Shown: positions 59,066-64,000 of the stretch, in pieces
How the letters are laid out: each line of letters opens with the position of its first letter
Position numbering within the stretch: the first letter of the stretch is position 1
Origin: Rhynochetos jubatus
Taxonomy: Eukaryota > Chordata > Aves > Eurypygiformes > Rhynochetidae
Length of the DNA: 64,000 bases
Direction of reading: 5' to 3'
NCBI GenBank assembly: GCA_027574665.1
Contig: CM050673.1
Location: 9,223,420-9,287,419, forward strand
Notes under the pieces: generated by a model
The model's database searches: none
Seen by the model: the letters and a program-made list of their open reading frames with translations, nothing else
What the model was told of the DNA's origin: nothing
Made by a program: the position numbers and the translations under genes

Positions 59066-60870
59066 CCCCTATATCGGCTGCATTTTGGCTGCATTTTGGG
59101 CTGGAGCTTCTCGTGGTTTGAGGCCTGGCTTGCTCTAAACTCTGCCATTGAGATTCTCCCGGATGTGGGCTGCATTTTGGCTGATACTTGGGCTGGAGCT
59201 TCTCGAGGTTTGAGGCCTGGCTTGCTCCACCCTATGCTCTTGAGATTCTCCCGGATGTGGGCTGGATTTTGGCTGCCTTTTGGGCTGGAGCTTCTCGTGG
59301 TTTGAGGCCTGGCTTGCTCCACCCCCTGCTCTTGAGATTCTCCCGCATGTGGCCTGCATTTTGGCTGACTTTTGGGCTGGAACTAATCATGGTTTGAGGC
59401 CTGGCTTGCTCCACCCCTTCTCTTGAGATTCTCCCGGATGTGGGCTGCATTTTGGCTGTCTTTTGGGCTGGAGTTTCTCGTGGTTTGAGGCCTGGCTTGC
59501 TCCACCCCCTGCTTTTGAGATTCTCCCGGATGTGGGCTGCATGTTGGCTGCCTTTTGGGCTGGAGCTTCTCGTGGTTTGAGGCCTGGCTTGCTCCACCCC
59601 CTGCTCTTGAGATTCTACCGGAGGTGGGCTGCATTTTGGCTGCCTTTAGGGCTGGAGCTTCTCGTGGTTTGAGGCCTGGCTTGCTCCACCCCCTGCTCTT
59701 GAGATTCTCCCAGATGTGGGCTGCATTTTAGCTGCCTTTTGGGCTGGAGCTTCTCGTGGTTTGAGGCCTGGCTTGCTCCAAACTCTGCCATTGAGATTCT
59801 CCCGGATGTGGGCTGTATTTTGGCTGCCTTTAGGGCTGGAGCTTTTCGTGGTTTGAGGCCTGGCTTGCTCCAAACTCTGCCATTGAGATTCTCCCGGATG
59901 TGGGCTGCATTTTGGCTGATTCTTGGGCTGGAGATTCTCGAGGTTTGAGGCCTGGCTTGCTCCACCCCCTGCTCTTGAGATTCTCCTGGATGTGGGCTGG
60001 ATTTTGGCTGCCTTTTGGGCTCAAGCTTCTCATGGTTTGAGGCCTGGCTTGCTCCACCCCCTGCTCTTGATATTCTGCCAGAGGTGGGCTGCATTTTGGC
60101 TGCCTTTTGGGTTTGGAGCTTCTCGTGGTTTGAGGCCTGGCTTGCTCCACCCCCTGCTCTTGAGATTCTCCCGGATGTGGGCTGCATTTTGGCTGCCTTT
60201 TGGGCTCAAGCTTCTCATGGTTTGAGGCCTGGCTTGCTCCACCCCCTGCTCCTGAGATTCTCCCGGACGTGGGCTGCATTTTGGCTGCCTTTTGGGCTGG
60301 AGATTCTTGTGGTTTGAGGCCTGGCTTTCTCCACCCCCTGCTCTTGAGATTCTCCCGGATGTGGGCTGCATTTTGGCTGCATTTTGGGCTGGAGCTTCTC
60401 GTGGTTTGAGTCCTGGCTTGCTGCACCCACTGCTCTTGAGATTCTCCCGGATGTGGGCTGGATTTTGGCTGCCTTTTGGGCTGGAGCTTCTCATGGTTTG
60501 AGGCCTGGCTTGCTCCAATATCTGCTCTTGATATTCTCCCGGATGTGGGCTGCATTTTGGCTGCCTTTAGGGCTGGAGCTTCACGTGGTTTGAGGCCTGG
60601 CTTCCTCCACCCCCTGCTCTTGAGATTCTCCCAGATGTGGGCTGCATTTTGGCTGCCTTTTGGGCTGGAGCTTCTCATGGTTTGAGGCCTGGCTTCCTCC
60701 ACCCCCTGCTCTTGAGATTCTCCCGGATGTGGGCTGCATTTTGGCTGCCTTTTGGGCTGGAGATTCTCATGGTTTGAGGCCTGGCTTGCTCCACCCCCTG
60801 CTCTTGAGATTCTCCCGGATGTGGGCTGCATTTTTGGCGGCCTTTTGGGCTGGAGCTTCTCGTGGTTTGA
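58020..60870. repeat. 2,209-bp-spaced duplication (24 monomers +1)
   Basis: Roughly 58,020-58,660 matches 60,229-60,869 at an offset of 2,209 bp. Shared rare variants are GGACGTGGGC, GATTCTTGTGG with GGCTTTCTCC, GCTTGCTGCACC, CAATATCTGC, GCTTCACGTGG and TTTTTGGCGGCC. Differences include TTGAGTCC near 60,409. Confidence 0.85.
59066..60230. repeat. Partial HOR copy E3
   Basis: This copy begins at the third CCCCTATATCGG marker and follows E2 for about 0.35 kb. It then resembles E1, matching 56,060 onward at 3,679 bp. GGGTTTGGAGC (+1) near 60,112 matches a unit near 54,408. Confidence 0.7.
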
Positions 60871-60900
60871 GGCCTGGCTTGCTCCACCCCCTGCTCTTGA

Positions 60901-63900
60901 GATTGTCCCGGATGCGGGCTGAATTTTGGCTGCCTTTTGGGCTGGAGCTTCTCGTGGTTTGAGGCCTGGCTTGCTCCACCCCCTGCTCTTGAGATTCTCC
61001 CGGATGTGGGCTGCATTTTGGCTGCCTTTTGGGCTGGAGCTTCTCGTGGTTTGAGGCCTGGCTTGCTCCACCCCCTGCTCTTGAGATTCTCCCGGATGTG
61101 GGCTGCATTTTGGCTGCCTTTTGGGCTGGAGCTTCTCGTGGTTTGAGGCCTGACTTGCTCCACCCCCTGCTCTTGAGATTCTCCCGGATGTGGGCTGGAT
61201 TTTGGCTGCCTTTTGGGCTGGAGCTTCTCGTGGTTTGAGGCCTAGCTTGCTCCACCCCCTGCTCTTGAGATTCTCCCGGATGTGGGCTGGATTTTGGCTG
61301 CCTTTTGGGCTGGATGTTTTCGAGGTCTGAGGCCTGGCTTGCTCCACCCCCTGCTCTTGAGATTCTCCCGGATGTGGGCTGCATTTTGGCTGCCTTTTGG
61401 GCTGGAGCTTCTCGTGGTTTGAGGCCTGGCTTGCTCCACCCCCTGCTCTTGAGATTCTCCCGGATGTGGGCTGCATTTTGGCTGCATTTTGGGCTGGAGC
61501 TTCTCGTGGTTTCAGGCCTGGCTTGCTCCACAACCTGCTCTTGAGATTCTCCCGGATGTGGGCTGGATTTTGGCTGCATTTTGGGCTGGAGGTTCTCGAG
61601 GTTTGAGGCCTGGCTTGCTCCACCCCCTGCTCTTGAGATTCTCCCGGATGTGGGCTGCATATTGGCTGCCTCTTGGGCTGGAGCTTCTCGTGGTTTGAGG
61701 CCTGGCTTGCTCCACTCCCTGCTCTTGAGATTCTCCCGGAGGTGGGCTGGATTTTTTCTGCCTTTTGGGCTGGAGCTTCTTGTGGTTTGAGGCCTGGCTT
61801 GCTCCACCCCCTGCTCTTGAGATTCTCCCGGAGGTGGGCTGGATTTTGGCTGCCTTTTGGGCTGGAGCTTCTCATGGTTTGAGGCCTGGCTTGCTCCACC
61901 CCCTGGTCTTGATAATCTCCTGGATGTGGGCTGCATTTTGGCTGCCTTTTGGGCTGGAGCTTCTCATGGTTTGAGGCCTGGTTTGCTCCACCCCCTGCTC
62001 TTGAGGTTATCAGGGAAGTGGGCTGCATTTTGGCTGCATTTAGGGCTGGAGCTTCTCGTGGTTTGAGGCCTGGCTTGCTCCACCCCCTGCTCTTGAGATT
62101 CTCCCAGATGTGGGCTGCATTTTGGCTGCCTTTTTGGGCTGGAGCTTCTCGAGGTTTGAGGCCTGGCTTGCTCCACCCCCTGCTCTTGAGATTCTCCCGG
62201 ATGTGGGATGGACTTTGTCTGCCTTTTGGGCTGGAGCTTCTCGTGGTTTGAGGCCTGGCTTGCTCCACCCCCTGCTCTTGAGATTCTCCCGGGTGTGGGC
62301 TGCATTTTGGCTGCCTTTTGGGCTGGAGCTTCTCGTGGTTTGAGGCCTGGCTTACTCCAACCCCTGCTCTTGATATTCTCAGGGAGTTGGGCTGGATTTT
62401 GTCTGCATTTTGGGCTGGAGGTTCTCGTGGTTTGAGGCCTGGCTTGCTCCACCCCCTGCTCTTGAGATTCTCCCGGATGTGGGCTGCATATTGGCTGCCT
62501 TTTGGGCTGGAGCTTCTCGTGGTTTGAGGCCTGGCCTGCTCCACCCCCTGCTCTTGAAATTGAACGGATGTGGGAGGCATTTTGGCTGCCTTTTGGGCTG
62601 GATGTTTTCGAGGTTTGAGGCCTGGCTTGCTCCACCCCCTGCTCTTGAGATTCTCCCGCATGTGGGCTGCATTTTGGCTGCCTTTTGGGCTGGAGGTTCT
62701 CGTGGTTTGAGGCCTGGCTTGCTCCACCCCCTGCTCTTGAGATTCTCCCGGATGTGGGCTGCATTTTGGCTGCCTTTTGGGCTGGAGCTTCTCGTGGTTT
62801 GAGGCCTGGCTTGCTCCACCCCCTGCTCTTGAGATTCTCCCGGATGTGGGCTGTATTTTGGCTGCCTTTTGGGCTGGAGCTTCTCGTGGTTTGAGGCCTG
62901 GCTTGCTCCACCCCCTGCTCTTGAGATTCTCCCGGATGTTGGCTGCATTTTGGCTGACTTTTGGGCTGGAGCTTCTCATGGTTTGAGGCTTGGCTTGCTC
63001 CACCCCCTGCTCTTGATATTCTCCAGGAGGTGGGCTGCATTTTGGCTGCCTTTTGGGCTGGAGCTTCCCATGGTTTGAGGCCTGGCTTGCTCCACCCCCT
63101 TCTCTTGAGATTCTCCCGGAGGTGGGCTGGATTTTGGCAGCCTTTTGGGCTGGAGCTTCTCATGGTTTGAGGCCTGGCTTGCTCCACCCCCTGCTCTTGA
63201 GATTCTCCCGGATGTGGGCTGCATTTTGGCTGCCTTTAGGGCTGGAGCTTCTCGTGGTTTGAGGCCTGGCTTGCTCCACCCCCTGCTCTTGAGATTCTCC
63301 CGGAGGTGGGCTGCATTTTGGCTGCATTTTGGGCTGGAGCTTCTCGTGGTTTGAGGCCTGGCTTGCTCCACCCACTGCTCTTGAGATTCTCCCGGATGTG
63401 GCTTGTATTTTGGCTGCATTTTGGGCTGGAGCTTCTCGTGGTTTGAGGCCTGGCTTGCTCCACCCCCTGCTCTTGAGATTCTCCCGGATGTGGGCTGCAT
63501 TTTGGCTGCCTTTTGGGCTGGAGCTTCTCGTGGTTTGAGGCCTGGCTTGCTCCACCCCCTGCTCTTGAGATTCTCCCGGATGTGGGCTGGATTTTGGCTG
63601 CCTTTTGGGCTGGAGCTTCTCGTGGTTTGAGGCCTGGCTTGCTCCACCCCCTGCTCTTGAGATTCTCCCGGATGTGGGCTGCATTTTGGCTGCCTTTTGG
63701 GCTGGAGCTTCTCGTGGTTTGAGGCCTGGCTTGCTCCACCCCCTGCTCTTGAGATTCTCCCGGATGTGGGCTAGATTTTGGCTGCCTTTTGGGCTGGAGC
63801 TTCTCGTGGTTTGAGGCCTGGGTTGCTCCAACACCTGCTCTTGAGATTCTCCCGGATGTGGGCTGGATTTTGGCTGCCTTTTGGGCAGGAGCTTCTCGTG

Positions 63901-64000
63901 GTTTGAGGCCTGGCTTGCTCCAACCCCTGCTCTTGAGATTCTCCTGGATGTGGGCTGCATTTTGGCTGCCTTTAGGGCTGGAGCTTCTCGTGGTTTGAGG
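60901..64000. repeat. Satellite sub-domain 8, near-consensus monomers
   Basis: Many consecutive monomers here equal the consensus or differ at one or two bases, for example around 60,940-61,240 and 63,420-63,780. Exceptions are GGATGTTTTCGAGG units near 61,313 and 62,603, a deletion-bearing TTGAACGGATG unit near 62,560, a few CTCAGGGA or ATCAGGGA units near 61,990 and 62,380, and CTTTAGGG at the last unit. Multi-unit higher-order patterns are weak. Confidence 0.75.
63607..63698. repeat. Exemplar consensus monomer (92 bp)
   Basis: This unit matches my consensus and defines the monomer numbering used in this annotation, with base 1 at the first G of GGGCTGG. The two CpG dinucleotides are at monomer bases 15-16 (CTCGTGG) and 63-64 (CCCGGAT). 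The palindrome AGGCCT is at 24-29. TGGAGC at 5-10 and GCTCCA at 35-40 are inverted copies separated by 24 bases. The C-run is at 41-45. Two 11-bp direct subrepeats, GGCTGCATTTT and GGCTGCCTTTT, lie back to back at 71-81 and 82-92. The plus strand has TGA at 22-24 and 52-54. The minus strand has no stop codon in any frame. The choice of start base is arbitrary for a tandem repeat. Confidence 0.93.

Larger units (their letters stand above)
52532..60900. repeat. Satellite sub-domain 7, AAACTCTGCCATTGAG monomers
   Basis: This domain is rich in monomers whose C-run and following bases are replaced by AAACTCTGCC. They occur with CCATTGAGATTC here, rather than the CCATTGATATTC form of 36.7-52.9 kb. 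Other markers are CCCCTATATCGG, GCTAATCATGG, GGAGAATCTCGAGG, TTTGTGCTGGAG, CAATATCTGC and TTTTTGGCGGCC. Several HOR periods overlap. Confidence 0.8.
1..64000. repeat. 92-bp tandem satellite array filling the window
   Basis: A 92-bp monomer repeats head-to-tail without interruption and without any change of orientation. Recognisable landmarks in every unit are GGGCTGGAGC, an AGGCCT hexamer, CCACCCCCTGC, CCCGGATGTGGG and GCATTTTGGCTGCC. Following the GGGCTGG landmark from 57 to 63,975 gives 695 monomers and a net change of -22 bp, so phase is held almost perfectly. The consensus has 28 G, 26 C, 31 T and 7 A on the plus strand. No stretch longer than a few bases falls outside the repeat, so there is no room for a conventional gene, RNA gene or mobile element. 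Arrays like this are characteristic of eukaryotic heterochromatin; I do not recognise this family. Chromosomal position and function cannot be read from the window. Confidence 0.98.

Noticed and set aside
63667-63705. G-quadruplex potential in GATGTGGGCTGC...GGGCTGG.
   Set aside because: G-runs are only two or three long with loops of about 8-9 bases, so only a weak two-tier structure is possible.
63605-63814. Plus-strand frames of 69 codons recurring every 92 bp.
   Set aside because: They begin at TTG inside TTTTGGGCTGG and end at a TGA fixed in each monomer. They overlap one another throughout and are simply the satellite read in translation.
63971-63977. TTAGGG telomere-like hexamers in CTTTAGGGCTGG variants.
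   Set aside because: They are single hexamers created by a T-to-A change at monomer base 92, never in tandem.
1-64000. CRISPR array or other prokaryotic direct-repeat system.
   Set aside because: There are no unique spacers. Consecutive units abut and the whole 92 bp is repeated, with no cas-like genes nearby.
1-64000. CENP-B box.
   Set aside because: The required TTCG....A..CGGG pattern was not found on either strand. TTCG occurs in TTTTCGAGG and TTTTCGTGG variants, but the downstream A and CGGG do not follow at the needed spacing.
1-64000. tRNA, rRNA, promoter or terminator signals.
   Set aside because: Any apparent match would recur in hundreds of monomers, and none of the cloverleaf, box A/B or stem-plus-T-run patterns stood out.

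Overview
The whole 64-kb window is one uninterrupted tandem satellite array. A 92-bp monomer is repeated head-to-tail in a single orientation from the first base to the last. Tracking the repeat phase gives 695 complete monomers between positions 57 and 63,974, plus a partial unit at each edge (the window opens at monomer base 37 and closes at monomer base 26). The net length change over those 695 units is only -22 bp. Eleven of those bases come from one contracted 81-bp monomer (701-781); the rest come from scattered 1-2 bp indels. I found no protein-coding gene, RNA gene, transposon, CRISPR array or unique spacer sequence.

An array of this size and regularity is eukaryotic satellite DNA, of the pericentromeric, centromeric, subtelomeric or heterochromatic-arm type. 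The consensus is about 59% G+C. It has 2 CpG where about 8 are expected, and excess TpG. Much of the variation between units falls on those two CpGs as C-to-T or G-to-A changes. That is the pattern of a genome with heavy cytosine methylation, so a vertebrate is the likeliest host; a plant is possible. I do not recognise the monomer as a named satellite and cannot name the species.

Layout by monomer subfamily (limits approximate): 1-8,260 carries TTTTCGAGG, GTCTAATATTTG and CTCTAGATATT variants, arranged as a 909-bp duplication and a roughly 1.65-1.93-kb higher-order repeat (HOR). 8,260-20,900 is nearer consensus, with CTCAGGGAGG and CTGAGACCTGG variants and short 4-mer and 6-mer HORs. 20,900-30,300 is a mosaic of blocks re-used at offsets of 1,748, 3,679, 3,771 and 5,152 bp. 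30,300-37,019 is marked by a GCTACAGCG unit recurring at 1,746 and 2,023 bp. 37,020-44,748 is a large HOR of 26 and then 29 and 29 monomers, whose last two copies look identical. 44,996-52,531 is a 2,390-bp HOR followed by rearranged 1,746/1,838-, 1,561- and 551-bp derivatives. 52,532-60,900 has AAACTCTGCC units with 1,563-, 1,932- and 2,209-bp periods. 60,900-64,000 returns to near-consensus monomers.

Long reading frames exist, the longest on the minus strand at 37,684-41,760. They follow from the consensus having no stop codon in any minus-strand frame and are not evidence of genes. What is worth studying here is how the array evolves: nested HORs, an apparently identical 2.67-kb duplication, an internal 11-bp subrepeat, strong strand asymmetry, and exchange of variant monomers over tens of kilobases.
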